From Mycosarcoma maydis (taxonomy: Eukaryota > Basidiomycota > Ustilaginomycetes > Ustilaginales), in contig NC_026496.1 in assembly GCF_000328475.2 (NCBI RefSeq), positions 62,001 to 126,000 on the forward strand: a DNA stretch of 64,000 nucleotides. The letters run 5' to 3'. Shown in pieces: positions 20,118-30,214 of the stretch. Within the stretch, counting starts at the first letter, position 1; the number at the start of each line of letters is the position of its first letter. The translations under genes were made by a program, and so were the position numbers. The notes under the pieces were generated by a model. The model saw nothing but the letters and a program-made list of their open reading frames with translations, had not been told where the DNA came from and did not search any database.

Positions 20118-21202
20118 TGACACGATGTGGTACCGAAGAAAGGCACCACGCTTCCAACGCAGCTAACTAAAGCCGGAACGGCGACCTCTGCGGAAAGACC
20201 ACACAGGTTTCCAGGAACACACTACGCTTGCCACTTGGAAGTAGAAACAAACACGAAAGATAAGATCTTCCTGTGAACCTACGACCTCGCGCAATCACTG
20301 TGAGTTGACACGAGTTGCCTAACCTGACTAAGTTAGTCAAAGTTGAGTTGTCTGGCCAGCGGGACTGCTAGCCGAGTCCGAGAAAACGACAGGCCGAAAA
20401 AGCTGGACGTTGCAGCATACATGCGGTGCTGATTGGCTGAAGGCAGCTTGTTCTTGCTCGGCTGACTTCGACATTGCGATTCGAAATGGCGTTATCAGCC
20501 GAGGTTGGCTTGTCGCACCGAGAGAGAGCAGGACCATATTCACGATTGTCGATTCAGGGTTGGTGGATCTTTGTGTGAATTTTTTTCTCCTTTCTTTTAC
20601 CCGCGGCACGGAATTTTGCGCTCGAGAATCGTGTATAATTCCACAGACGCACGACGGATTCAGTCACGAGTGAACGAGTGAGTGCAATTACGAAACTCGA
20701 CGCATGTGCGACTCATCGCGTTGCTCGTCTCTCGGCGAATCATGAATCTCGATTTACGATTTACGATTTACGATTTCACGATCGCAAAACGTGATTTTGT
20801 TTCCATGCTCGTGACTCATGACTGGTGAGCGTGAGTTGGCCGATCTAACGTCATTGTAACCGTGAATCGGTCCGCGCTCACGCTCGTGACTCACGGGTCT
20901 GTGCTCGTGGCTCTGTGCTCGTGGCTCTGTGCTCGTGGCTTCGGGCCCGAGTGCCAAGACACGTTCCAGCTCACGTGTTCGGTGTGGGGAGAATCACGAA
21001 TGGCTAGAAACACCAAGACGTGGGGGACAAGAGGGATGAGATCACTTGCCTCGGGATTCATGACTCATGATTCTGGGGCTCAGCTGTGTGTGCGCAAGCC
21101 AGCGTAGAATCAAAGCTTTGGCGCTGTGCGTGGTTCAGCTCAGCTCGTTGTTCTCTTGACGCCAGCATCGACTCGAGCGTGACATTCGAGCTTCAATCAA
21201 GC
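20118..21202. other. Divergent spacer between permease and DUF1349-like gene
   Basis: About 1.1 kb, presumably both promoters. It contains a tandem 7-nt array at 20751-20782 and an imperfect repeat of GTGCTCGTGGCTCT at about 20898-20942. No gene is supported. Confidence 0.55.
20751..20782. repeat. Tandem 7-nt repeat, unit GATTTAC
   Basis: Three exact copies of GATTTAC followed by GATTTCACGATC. It is another variant of the GATTCAC/GATTCGT spacer family. Confidence 0.85.
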
Positions 21203-21907
21203 ATGACGAGCAGCACTTGGGCTTCAGACGTGCAGTGGAAATTCCACGATCCCACCTCTCGCTCCACGTACACTGTCGATCGCTCAACGGGCACCGGCGC
21301 TGGTTCCTACACCATCAACATCAGTTCCGGGCCGCGCACCGATTGGTGGACCACTGCGCCCGGCTCGCAACCTGAATCGTCGGCGCATCGCACCACCGGT
21401 CCGCTGGTATACCAAACCCGGCACATCTCGTCTTGCACGTCGTGGAGGCTTTCGGCGCTCGTCTCGCAACCCGGCTTGGAGCGCTTCCAGCAAACTACGC
21501 TGTTCATCCAGCGCTGCAGCGAGGAACAGAGCGACATGGCCGCGCAATTGTGGCTCAAGGCGGGTGTTGAGAACGAAGGTGGAAGACAGTACGTCGGCGT
21601 TGTCGCTACAAACCCTTATTCGGACTGGAACGTCTCGCCTTTGCCCAAGCGCAAAGAGCATGTGCAAACCAAGGTGCTCATCGAAATCGAAAAGATCGGG
21701 CCAGACGTACATGTATACTACACGCTCCAGGGCGACGAGGAGCGTCTGCTGTTGAGGGAGAAAAAGGGCTTCGCTCTACCCGTCCAGGCCGAACAGATGG
21801 AACACTGGAGGCTCGGTGCTATGGTGTGTGGACCGTTAAGCGACGCTACGCAGGGACTCGTGCAAGAGTGGAACTGGGAGGTCCTACCCGACTCGCACCA
21901 TCATTGA
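21203..21907 (+). CDS. DUF1349-like protein (concanavalin-type beta-sandwich)
   Basis: A 234-aa protein resembling the DUF1349/Ree1-like family, whose members adopt a lectin-type beta-sandwich and have no agreed biochemical role (yeast Ree1 is linked to enolase regulation). Family-like features are a WKFHDP start, DWWTT, a TLFIQ...AAQLWLKAGVE core, a VGVVATNPYSDW strand pair and a C-terminal MVCGPLSD...WEVLPD. No signal peptide or transmembrane segment is visible, so it is probably cytosolic. The open frame runs upstream to a GTG at 21086, but ATG 21203 (MTSSTW) fits the family length. It converges on the SSU1-like gene with about 110 bp between the ends. Confidence 0.72.
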   Translation: MTSSTWASDVQWKFHDPTSRSTYTVDRSTGTGAGSYTINISSGPRTDWWTTAPGSQPESSAHRTTGPLVYQTRHISSCTSWRLSALVSQPGLERFQQTTLFIQRCSEEQSDMAAQLWLKAGVENEGGRQYVGVVATNPYSDWNVSPLPKRKEHVQTKVLIEIEKIGPDVHVYYTLQGDEERLLLREKKGFALPVQAEQMEHWRLGAMVCGPLSDATQGLVQEWNWEVLPDSHHH

Positions 21908-22016
21908 GGCGCTTCCACACCGCAAACACACACATACACAGGCTGGCGTAATGCCGTACCATGTAAATTGAAAGGGTATCACAAACCAATGAATCCACCA
22001 TCTTATGATGCCAACA

Positions 22017-23714
22017 TCACTTAGCTATTGGCGCCTTGGTCCGTTGTGCACTCCTGCCACGACTCGTCTCTGTGCGAAATCGAGATGCACTGGATTCCGA
22101 TCGGCTCATACTCCACATGCGAGCTCTGGTCGAGGATATCTCGCGCTTGACCCTGCCGAGCCTAGCGATGCTAGCGATGCTTGTACCTCTTATCCTGCTC
22201 CTGCTCCTCTCGGTGGCTTCTGCAACGTGCTCGACATCAAATGGATGCACCGGTCTCGGTTCAAACGTGTACTTTCTCGCCGGCGCAACGTAGCTCGGCG
22301 GCTCACCGCTCTCATCGCACATCTCGGCGAGACACGGCGAGAAAAAGATGGCCCCGCTCAATGCCCTCTTCAACGTCATGGTCGAGATGAACATCCACAA
22401 CACCACTTCCACCAACGCAAGCACGGTGCCGAGAACGCGAAATGCGCGCGAATCCAGCACCGAGCCAAACTTGATCGCCGCCGTAGCAAAGACTCCGAGC
22501 GGAAACGTGAACCCCCACCATCCAAGGTTGAACGTGAGCTTGGATACGAGCCATAGATCGAGCAGGCTCGATACAGCGAGGACCAACCATACAAGGCCAA
22601 GACCCCAGATGACGAGAGCTACGGGAACAGAGACTGCGTAGATGGCGGTGGCCATGATCTTGGCCGTCTCGGCATCTATTGCTGTGGCACTACCAAGTGC
22701 CACTTGATGCTCGACCGAGAGCTTGTACAGCACCGAGGCGAGTTGGAGCAACGCGAACGCTCCCTGTCCACACGGACCAAGCGGCAAAAACGTGCTGACG
22801 ATCAACTGTGCTGGCGGGATCTTGTAGATCGCCTGTCGAGCGTAGTACAACGACATGAGCAGGAACGTCATGCCGAAACCTGTGCCCCACAAAACCCAGC
22901 AAACGATCAAGGTCAACTTTGCATGTGGCGCAGCCAGCAAATCTGCCACCAAGCCGCCCGTCGCCGAACAGACGATCGTGGTGACTACCGGCAAGAACCA
23001 CACGGCTGTGATCTTGTCAAGCGACTGGACGTGACGCGTGAACTGGATAAAAGGCAAACCGATGCAGATGCAGAGCGAGAGCACGGCGTTGATCCACCAG
23101 AGCGTCCAGGTGAACGTCACAAAGCCCGGTCCCCATGCCGGCGCAGCAGAGATGGCGCACATTGTAATGATGGTTGCCATACCCATAGCAAAAGTGCCCA
23201 GAAACAGCGATTGGGTTGGGTGGAAGAGCATGATCCAAAACAGCTGTGGCCAGATGATGTAACGGGCAATGCTGATGGCAAGGAACAGTAGAAAGAGCAG
23301 TACGTTGAGGCCAAAGACGAGATTCGAGATGATGCCGAGGCCGTTGAACTGGTATGGAAGCTGATGCAAGAGGATAGAGGTGATGCCGGTGCCCATGTTG
23401 ACGCTGAACCAGCTCGGAGTAAAGTGCATCGTGATACGACGCAGTTCGGAGCGCCAACGTTGTGAGCGCGTGCGTGTCAGCGGTGGAGACGAGCTGGAAC
23501 TGGAGCTGGAGCTGGATTCGGCCGTCGAGACCGAAATCGATGCATGTGTGATAGGGTTGTTGCGCTGCTCCTGCTGACGAGCTCGGTTGGTGCGATCGTG
23601 CTCGTGGATTGCAGCGGTGATATCCGTCGCCATGGAGGGATCCATATTCGGAGCGTACGAAAACGCATGCGAATGGTGGCAAGAGCCAGGTGCATACTTT
23701 TCGAGATCGTCCAT
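22017..23714 (-). CDS. SSU1: SSU1-type sulfite efflux pump (TDT family)
   Basis: A 565-aa membrane protein of the tellurite-resistance/dicarboxylate transporter family, closest in feel to fungal Ssu1, which exports sulfite across the plasma membrane. The family start FTPSWFSVNMGTGITSILLH is at about 105-125, followed by about ten hydrophobic helices and the phrase PLGPCGQGAFALLQL typical of Ssu1. The N-terminus is polar with a Ser-rich run, and the C-terminal tail is Arg/Ser-rich. The open frame begins at a GTG at 23813; I use ATG 23714 (MDDLEK). Malate permease Mae1 is the family alternative. Confidence 0.82.
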   Translation of the reverse strand: MDDLEKYAPGSCHHSHAFSYAPNMDPSMATDITAAIHEHDRTNRARQQEQRNNPITHASISVSTAESSSSSSSSSSPPLTRTRSQRWRSELRRITMHFTPSWFSVNMGTGITSILLHQLPYQFNGLGIISNLVFGLNVLLFLLFLAISIARYIIWPQLFWIMLFHPTQSLFLGTFAMGMATIITMCAISAAPAWGPGFVTFTWTLWWINAVLSLCICIGLPFIQFTRHVQSLDKITAVWFLPVVTTIVCSATGGLVADLLAAPHAKLTLIVCWVLWGTGFGMTFLLMSLYYARQAIYKIPPAQLIVSTFLPLGPCGQGAFALLQLASVLYKLSVEHQVALGSATAIDAETAKIMATAIYAVSVPVALVIWGLGLVWLVLAVSSLLDLWLVSKLTFNLGWWGFTFPLGVFATAAIKFGSVLDSRAFRVLGTVLALVEVVLWMFISTMTLKRALSGAIFFSPCLAEMCDESGEPPSYVAPARKYTFEPRPVHPFDVEHVAEATERSRSRIRGTSIASIARLGRVKREISSTRARMWSMSRSESSASRFRTETSRGRSAQRTKAPIAK

Positions 23715-24411
23715 AGCGCTGTTATGCCTTTGGGTATGCGTTGTTGGTGTGCTTGGTTGGATGGTAATCAAGAGGGATGAAACCAAATCCCCTCGTGACT
23801 GTGACTGAGCCACTCGTGACTAAGAAGGATGTCGCACGAGCAGCTGCGACGTGACTCGCTTCGAACTTGAATCGTGAATCACGAATGTCAATCTTGTCCA
23901 CATTCGTGATTAACCCTCACAATTCACACTCACAATCCACGCTTCGTGATTTTGCTCGGCAATCAATTCACAAAATCCCGCCACAACCAATATCCGCGGA
24001 CAAAAATTCCTGAATTCGCGATGCACGATTGTCGCAAAACGCAAAAAAAAAAACACACACACACACGGGCAAGTAACTAAGTTATACAGTCGTGAGTCGT
24101 GAGTAATACAAACTCAGTCGTGAATGAGTCAGTGAGTCGAGTGTGACGTGCTGTCAAACTCAAATCACAAAATTCGTGTCTTGCACACTCCAGAGTAAGT
24201 TACCATGTATTGTACGTACACCATCACGAATCGTGAATGGTGCGCAAGTTCAGCGCCCACACCGTCGTGCATGACGAAAGGGTCAACCTACAAATCAATT
24301 TACGATTCACGATTCGCGATTCGCGATTCACGATTCCAGTTGTATATAGACAGACCAAAACACGAAAACCAAACCAAACTGTGAAAGCCAAGCTGCAGCC
24401 AGCGATGATGC
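23715..24411. other. Spacer between SSU1-like start and MFS 3' end
   Basis: About 0.7 kb with the SSU1-type promoter. Holds A-run plus (CA)n at 24042-24066 and a 7-nt array at 24296-24336. Many single copies of AATCACGAAT-type motifs. No gene seen. Confidence 0.55.
24296..24336. repeat. 7-nt repeat array, GATTCAC/GATTCGC units
   Basis: About six successive 7-nt units: ATTTACG, ATTCACG, ATTCGCG, ATTCGCG, ATTCACG, ATTCC. Member of the spacer repeat family. Confidence 0.85.
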
Positions 24412-26022
24412 TTAGTCGAGACGATCGACGTCTTGAACGCGAGCCTCTAGGCCGTTGCGTCGGACGAAGCGGTTGACAAAGTAACTCTTGTTGGTAGCGC
24501 TCCACAGCACCACCTGCACGGCCAGCATGGCGACCAACATGGGCGCCAAAATCTTGATCCCCTGCGGAGCCTTTTGGGATGCGATCCCCACGAGCAACGG
24601 GAGCATTGCCATTCCGGCGGCAGCAAACGTCGAGATGAAACTGATTGCCGCAGTCAAGTGCGCCCTGGGTCGAACGGTTCGCTCGCACACCCTGATCATA
24701 GCAGGGAAAGCTGGACCCAGAAACACACCCAGCAACGCAAGCGCTACGGCATTAGCGACAATGTTGGGTAGCAGCCAGACGAGCAATTGCAGACCAATGG
24801 CGCACAAGAGGTACACAAACACGGCCAGCTCTTCGCCCATCCAAGCCGTAACAGGAATCAAGAGGATTCGACCAAACGCGATCCCCGCCCAGAAGCCCGA
24901 CACAATCGCATTGGCCGAAGCCGATCCGTTGCGCACTTCGAGCAAGAACGTCGAGCTCCATCCACCGACGGTCACTTCGGTTCCGACGTAGATAAACGTG
25001 AACAGGCTCAGAAGAATCACCTTTTGCTGTCGTACGACTGCCTTGAGTTTGTGGAATGCCGAGCGCGTATCGGTGGTGGAAGCGGACGCGGACGCGGACG
25101 CAGACGCGGGTGAGGGTGCGGTAATTGGATGCAGCTCCTGACCACCGCCGAAAGCCTTAGATGTGGTAGGTACAAAATCTAACGGTATCGAAATCGAGGA
25201 TGCTGCCGGTGTTGATTCTGCTTGTGATCGGTTTGCCTTCGAATCGCTCGGCGTTGGCATGGCTGGCTGCAACTCGATGCTCGTATCGCTGACATTAGCG
25301 TCGCTCGGACCTTCCACATGTTGGTCTCTCTGCAGTCGAAATGCGACGGTCACCAACGCCAACACCACCATGGCCAACGCCAAGGAGACCACGAAAAAGT
25401 ACTGGAACGCTATCCCTTTTCTGCCCTGGTGCAAAAACGGGATTGCAGCCAATGGCGAACTCAATGCGCCTACGCCATACAGAAAATGCGTAAAGCCCAA
25501 CCTGACGTCCGCCTTGGGTCGTTGCGAGATCCAGACGTTGACCAATGCATCCAGCGTGCTCGTCGACATGCCCGAAAAGATCATGGCCACAATCAACACT
25601 GGAAACGGTGGCATGCTTAAAAACACGACCGGAAACACCAGACCGAGCGCAGCGGCGGTCGAGATCATCTTTCCAAAACCAAACCGATCCATCATAGGCG
25701 AGACGAAGACGGCGGCAATGATGCAGCCAGTGAATGTGCCGACAAAGAGCATCGAGACGTAGACGAAGCTGAGATCCCAGTGCGCGCGGATAGCCGGAAG
25801 TAGTGCACCCGGCGTAGCGTCCACCCAGCCGGCGAGAAGGAAACAGGTGTAGAGCGAGCATTCTTTCAAAAGCATCGTACGGCTAGCGGCGTCGGCATTG
25901 GCGGCGGCGGTGGTGGTGGAAGCGCGAGCGGTAAAGCGCGACAAGCTCTTGACCACATGTCGGAATGGGTTGGATGGGCGAGCTCGGAGCGCGGTTGTAG
26001 ACGAGGGCTCTCGAAGCGACAT
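24412..26022 (-). CDS. MFS transporter, 12-helix
   Basis: A 536-aa major facilitator superfamily protein. After a polar N-terminus of about 50 residues come hydrophobic helices beginning SLYTCFLLAGWVDATPGALL. An MFS-type loop follows M2 (SPMMDRFGFGKM), then a second half after a long Ser/Ala-rich central loop (about 235-315). The conserved phrase GWSSTFLLEVRNG and the AGIAFGRILL motif recall fungal FucP/Bsc6-like carriers of unknown or sugar-like substrate. The start is ATG. It lies in a run of transport genes, but no operon logic applies in this genome. The substrate is not predictable. Confidence 0.85.
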   Translation of the reverse strand: MSLREPSSTTALRARPSNPFRHVVKSLSRFTARASTTTAAANADAASRTMLLKECSLYTCFLLAGWVDATPGALLPAIRAHWDLSFVYVSMLFVGTFTGCIIAAVFVSPMMDRFGFGKMISTAAALGLVFPVVFLSMPPFPVLIVAMIFSGMSTSTLDALVNVWISQRPKADVRLGFTHFLYGVGALSSPLAAIPFLHQGRKGIAFQYFFVVSLALAMVVLALVTVAFRLQRDQHVEGPSDANVSDTSIELQPAMPTPSDSKANRSQAESTPAASSISIPLDFVPTTSKAFGGGQELHPITAPSPASASASASASTTDTRSAFHKLKAVVRQQKVILLSLFTFIYVGTEVTVGGWSSTFLLEVRNGSASANAIVSGFWAGIAFGRILLIPVTAWMGEELAVFVYLLCAIGLQLLVWLLPNIVANAVALALLGVFLGPAFPAMIRVCERTVRPRAHLTAAISFISTFAAAGMAMLPLLVGIASQKAPQGIKILAPMLVAMLAVQVVLWSATNKSYFVNRFVRRNGLEARVQDVDRLD

Positions 26023-26980
26023 GGTCGAATCAAGCTTTACGGGACGCTATCCCCGATAAAACGTGGGTGGATGAAAACGAGCAACGCACTTGGTCGAGAA
26101 GGTCGTGAGGTTGGCAGGAGTGCGTCGGGCAAAGCGCTATCGCAACAGCGTCTCCATATATACACGATACGATTTGAGAAATATCCTCGATCCACGCTAT
26201 CGGCTCTCTGATATGCCCTGGATAGCCTCGTGCTTCTGTGCTCAGTTCGGGCCACTCTGACTTTTTCTTTATCAACTCACGACTACGAATCGTGAATTTT
26301 CTTAAAATGAATCCAAGTGCCATCGAAATCACAATTCACGATTCACGATTGTGAATGCTCGACGTGCCTCGTGGGGCGGGACAGAAGTGCGTGGTTCGTA
26401 TCGCCGACATATGAATGGGGGATCTTTGCGGGGTCAGTGCGACCAAAAAATCAAAAATCAAAACTACACTTGCAGATTCGCACAACGTGGTATTCGTGAT
26501 TCGTGATTCGTGATTGTGCGCGCGACTGTGACTCGACCGGCTATCCATTCACGATTTCACGTCTGTGTCAGGGTGCGGATGGATTGCAATCACGAATGAG
26601 CAGCTTAGCTCGGCTGCAAGCGTTCGTGGTTCGCTCTTGGCACACAGAAATTCACCGATACGCCGGCCACTTACTGTAGCCGTGAGAGCTAGAAAACCGC
26701 GTGGACCGAGTCCGCTCCGACTATAGACCTGTGCGAACCGAGCACGAAGTTACTGTACCAGTTAGGAGTGGTGCGCGTTCGTGTTTTCGGCGATTTCGAG
26801 ACCGGTCAAATCACAAATCGTGAATCACAAATCGTGAATCATGAATCGTGAATCACACGGATCACGAATGTTGACTGCCGTCTGCAGGCACACCGACGCC
26901 TGAGTTGCTGTGACTGACAGCCGCGCAACCACGAATAACTTTATACCATTCTGTGATGCTCGTCTGTCTACATGCGTGAT
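26023..26980. other. Spacer between MFS start and DPP IV 3' end
   Basis: About 0.96 kb. Contains spacer-motif clusters at about 26285-26352, 26490-26515 and 26811-26870 (GTGAATC units separated by 1-5 bases). No gene is supported. Confidence 0.55.
26811..26870. repeat. Degenerate GTGAATC/ATCACAA repeat cluster
   Basis: Successive units AATCACA, AATCGTG, AATCACA, AATCGTG, AATCATG, AATCGTG, AATCACA, all 7 nt and all beginning AATC. The last bases change between copies while the spacing holds. Confidence 0.8.
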
Positions 26981-29900
26981 CTACTCTACGGAATTATGCA
27001 GCGCCGGGCGACCCTTTTTGCCGGTCAGATGGTTCTTGTCCTCTCTCTTTCCACCTGCACCCCACGTCTCGGTCAAGAATGCCGTCATCTCCTCAAACAG
27101 TTCTCGATACGCCCCCCTTGTACTCACACTATGGCTTGAATCCGTGAACATCCTAAACCTGAATCCTCTCACTTTCGCCTTGGTCAGCAGATCCAGCATG
27201 TGCGCCGAATTGCTAAAGTGAACATTGTCATCCGCCGATCCTTGCATGAGCAGATACTTTGTCTTTGCAAACCGCGTATTGACGTGTACAGCCGCTGTGT
27301 CGTAACCGTGTTTGTTAGTTATGGGCGATTTCAGGTATCGTTCCGTGTAGACCGAGTCGTAGAAGAGCCAGTTGGTGACCGGAGCTACTGAGACCGCCAG
27401 GCTAAACACGTTGGACGCGAGCTCGATCGTCTTGGCGGTCAGATATCCGCCGTACGACCAGCCCCACAGACCGATGCGTCTGGAATCCACGTAGCCCAGC
27501 GTCGAGACGAGCGACGCGGCTTCCGCGACGTCCTGCGCTTCTAGATGGCCCAAGTTGCCAGCCACGCACGAGCGGTACAATTGACCTTTGAATCCAGTCC
27601 CGCGTCCATCGACGACAACCACAATGTAACCGAGCGTAGAGGCTACGTACTGATGCCAGTCAGCACGGTTCCATCGCGCATCGACGAGCTGCGAATCCGG
27701 TCCTCCATACACGCGTACCAGTACGGGATATTTGGTCGCTCCCGACGCGTCAAAGTCGTGCGGACGAATCTCCTTGACGCTCACGACCGTCGCGCTTCCA
27801 TCCGGCAGAGTACTGTTGAGCACGAGCTGGTAGAACGTACTTGACGGCTTGACGTACTGACTCGAGATCTGCCGAAGTAGCGTATTTTCCTCCAGCATGA
27901 GCTCAAACTTGGGATCATCGACACCCACCACCTTTTGGTAAGGCACGTCGGGCCCTCGATAGTCTACGACGTAGTAGGCACCCTTGGGATCAAAGCTGAC
28001 GTCGTACGATCCAGGTTTCGAGACGTCGGTGATCGCGACCGGCTGCTTGACTGTATACCGAGTTGGCTTGGATGTCGTTTTCCAATCCGGCAGTTCGACG
28101 TAGTATGCGTTGCGTAGCGCTGGCGTCGGCGTTGCCGCAATAAAGTACGCTCTGCCACGTTTCGCATCCACGTGTTTGAGCTCGGCGATCTCCCATCGAC
28201 CGCGCGTCAAAAAGACGGGCTTGTCCGACGTTGCGGTTTCGTAGTACGCCAGGTGTCGATATCCATCGGTTGAGACAACAATATCGAGATAAGCAGTGGA
28301 TCCGATCGACAGATTGTGATGCGAGAGTGGCTCGATGGTCTGCGCCGCACGAATCCAGCCGCTGGCGTCAGCGCGCGCGTCCTGTCTCCTCACCACTTGA
28401 CCCACCACTTGGGTTCCTGCAGCGCTGGCTTTGGCCTGGGGCGATAAATCAAACAGCACTATCCTCATCACATCGCTGTACCGATCCGTCTCCTTCACCA
28501 GCAAGTCGGTATCCGAAACCCATTTGACTTCGGTCACCAAGCGCTCTTTAGCGCCAGCATCGCTCGAAAGCACCCGATCCACCTCGTTGGTCGCCTTGCC
28601 TTTATCCGACACCGGGCTGTGCAGCGTGTACTGGGTCGGCATCACACTAGCGCCTTTCCTTGTCGCGTCGCGAATCTCGTCCAGGTCGATCATCTTTACG
28701 CTGACCGTAGGATTCGCGAATCCGGGCTTGGGATACTTCATGCGCGTCATGTTCTGATATGGCGTCGTCAAGCCAGACCGGTACGGATCCGGGTTGTATC
28801 TTGGAAACTCGTACACGGGCACCTCAGTCTCGTCCAAGCGCAAAAACACGAGTTTGGTACCTCGAGGACTGAACCACATGACCGAGTCAGAGCCGTACAC
28901 CTCTTCTTCATACACCCAGTCCGGTACAGCGTTGAAGATTGTTGCTGCACCATCCTGAGTTACCTGGACCGCCGGTTCGCCAGCGCGAGGAATTACGAAG
29001 AGATTGTTGTCTTCGACGAATGCGATACTCGGAGCATCCTGCGCAGCCGCAGCCGATGCGCTTGTTGCGGGAGCCGGTGCCGGCGCCCAGGCTGCAAACG
29101 TAACTTTGGGTGGGACGCGCGGACCCGAACCAAGTGGCACCGTCTTCTGGGTAGCAATGTTGTGCAGCCATAGATGACTCTTTTTGCTATACCGCCACTG
29201 GTTGGTCTCGGTGGTGAAGAAGAGAACCCATCGCACGTCCGGCGAGAACTTGTAGCTCGTCCAGTCCAGCATCCTTCCTCTGTCATCTACCACATTCTTG
29301 CCTTGGACGATGAGACTCTTGCCGCCAAACGAGGCGACTTTGCCCAAGCCGGTCTTCTGGTGGCGAGCATGTGTGACGTCTTCGAGCCAGATATTGCGCT
29401 TGGCCCAGTCGACATGGCTGAACACGCCTTGGTCTGGATCTTGCTCGCACCACGTGAGATCGCTCGACTGCGGTGAAAGCGTGCCACCAAAGACAGTGTC
29501 CATGTCGAGAGGCATGAGGTCCTGACCAGACTTGGACTTGGAGGATGAGACTTGGTCGATGTCCAGACCGGTTCCAGCGGCAGCTTGGGCGAAAGTGTTC
29601 CAGCCTGCGTCTTGGAAGTCGACCTGAAACACCGAGGTGTTGGAAAACGCGTAGTGGCCAGCGGCGGTATCTGGGGAAGCCGATTGCTTCCATTCGCCAG
29701 ACGCTGTCGACGCTGTCGATGAAGCGTGCAAGCTTGAAAGAGCATCTGTCTTGTCGGCCGTGAAAGAGTCGGCAAGCGATGGTGCAGGTGTTGCTGAGGC
29801 GCTTGTCGATGTGCTCGTGTTCGACGACAGCCATTGCAACAACGGCAATCCGAGCACAAACCCGATCACGACGCCAGTGCAGATCAAGCAGCCTGCATAC

Positions 29901-30214
29901 ATACTCGCACGTTTCTTGGACGCCATCATGGACCACACGGGTGCGCCTCGACGTCGTGCGCTTCGTGCGTCTCTATCAGCCTGCATCAATCCAACCTGTT
30001 CGTCATCGTCCAACTGTGTACCAAGACCATCTTCCAGATCGTCCGTGAGACGAGGAGTATATGGTGAAGATGTTTGGTTGGGTGGATAGATGGCAGAGCT
30101 TTCAGGATAGGTATCTCTGTAACGCTCGAGCTTTTCGTCTTGATCCATGGTTGCATCGGAAGCGGTGGCTTGCGAATCGTACGATGCGCGTGGCACTCGG
30201 CATGTGTCCGCCAT
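26981..30214 (-). CDS. Dipeptidyl peptidase IV family, type II membrane serine peptidase
   Basis: A 1077-aa peptidase of family S9B (DPP IV; yeast Ste13/Dap2 type) that trims X-Pro or X-Ala dipeptides, likely in the Golgi or vacuole. A polar cytosolic N-terminus (about 1-115) precedes one membrane anchor (about 120-145, CTGVVIGFVLGLPLLQWL). A Ser/Thr-rich stalk and a beta-propeller domain follow. The C-terminal alpha/beta hydrolase shows the full triad: Ser in GWSYGGY (about 918), Asp in GSADDNVHF (about 995) and His in DSSHSV (about 1026). The open frame begins with TTG at 30286; ATG 30214 (MADTCR) is preferred, and ATG 30148 (MDQDEK) is possible. The assignment to Ste13 or Dap2 cannot be settled. 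Confidence 0.92.
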   Translation of the reverse strand: MADTCRVPRASYDSQATASDATMDQDEKLERYRDTYPESSAIYPPNQTSSPYTPRLTDDLEDGLGTQLDDDEQVGLMQADRDARSARRRGAPVWSMMASKKRASMYAGCLICTGVVIGFVLGLPLLQWLSSNTSTSTSASATPAPSLADSFTADKTDALSSLHASSTASTASGEWKQSASPDTAAGHYAFSNTSVFQVDFQDAGWNTFAQAAAGTGLDIDQVSSSKSKSGQDLMPLDMDTVFGGTLSPQSSDLTWCEQDPDQGVFSHVDWAKRNIWLEDVTHARHQKTGLGKVASFGGKSLIVQGKNVVDDRGRMLDWTSYKFSPDVRWVLFFTTETNQWRYSKKSHLWLHNIATQKTVPLGSGPRVPPKVTFAAWAPAPAPATSASAAAAQDAPSIAFVEDNNLFVIPRAGEPAVQVTQDGAATIFNAVPDWVYEEEVYGSDSVMWFSPRGTKLVFLRLDETEVPVYEFPRYNPDPYRSGLTTPYQNMTRMKYPKPGFANPTVSVKMIDLDEIRDATRKGASVMPTQYTLHSPVSDKGKATNEVDRVLSSDAGAKERLVTEVKWVSDTDLLVKETDRYSDVMRIVLFDLSPQAKASAAGTQVVGQVVRRQDARADASGWIRAAQTIEPLSHHNLSIGSTAYLDIVVSTDGYRHLAYYETATSDKPVFLTRGRWEIAELKHVDAKRGRAYFIAATPTPALRNAYYVELPDWKTTSKPTRYTVKQPVAITDVSKPGSYDVSFDPKGAYYVVDYRGPDVPYQKVVGVDDPKFELMLEENTLLRQISSQYVKPSSTFYQLVLNSTLPDGSATVVSVKEIRPHDFDASGATKYPVLVRVYGGPDSQLVDARWNRADWHQYVASTLGYIVVVVDGRGTGFKGQLYRSCVAGNLGHLEAQDVAEAASLVSTLGYVDSRRIGLWGWSYGGYLTAKTIELASNVFSLAVSVAPVTNWLFYDSVYTERYLKSPITNKHGYDTAAVHVNTRFAKTKYLLMQGSADDNVHFSNSAHMLDLLTKAKVRGFRFRMFTDSSHSVSTRGAYRELFEEMTAFLTETWGAGGKREDKNHLTGKKGRPALHNSVE

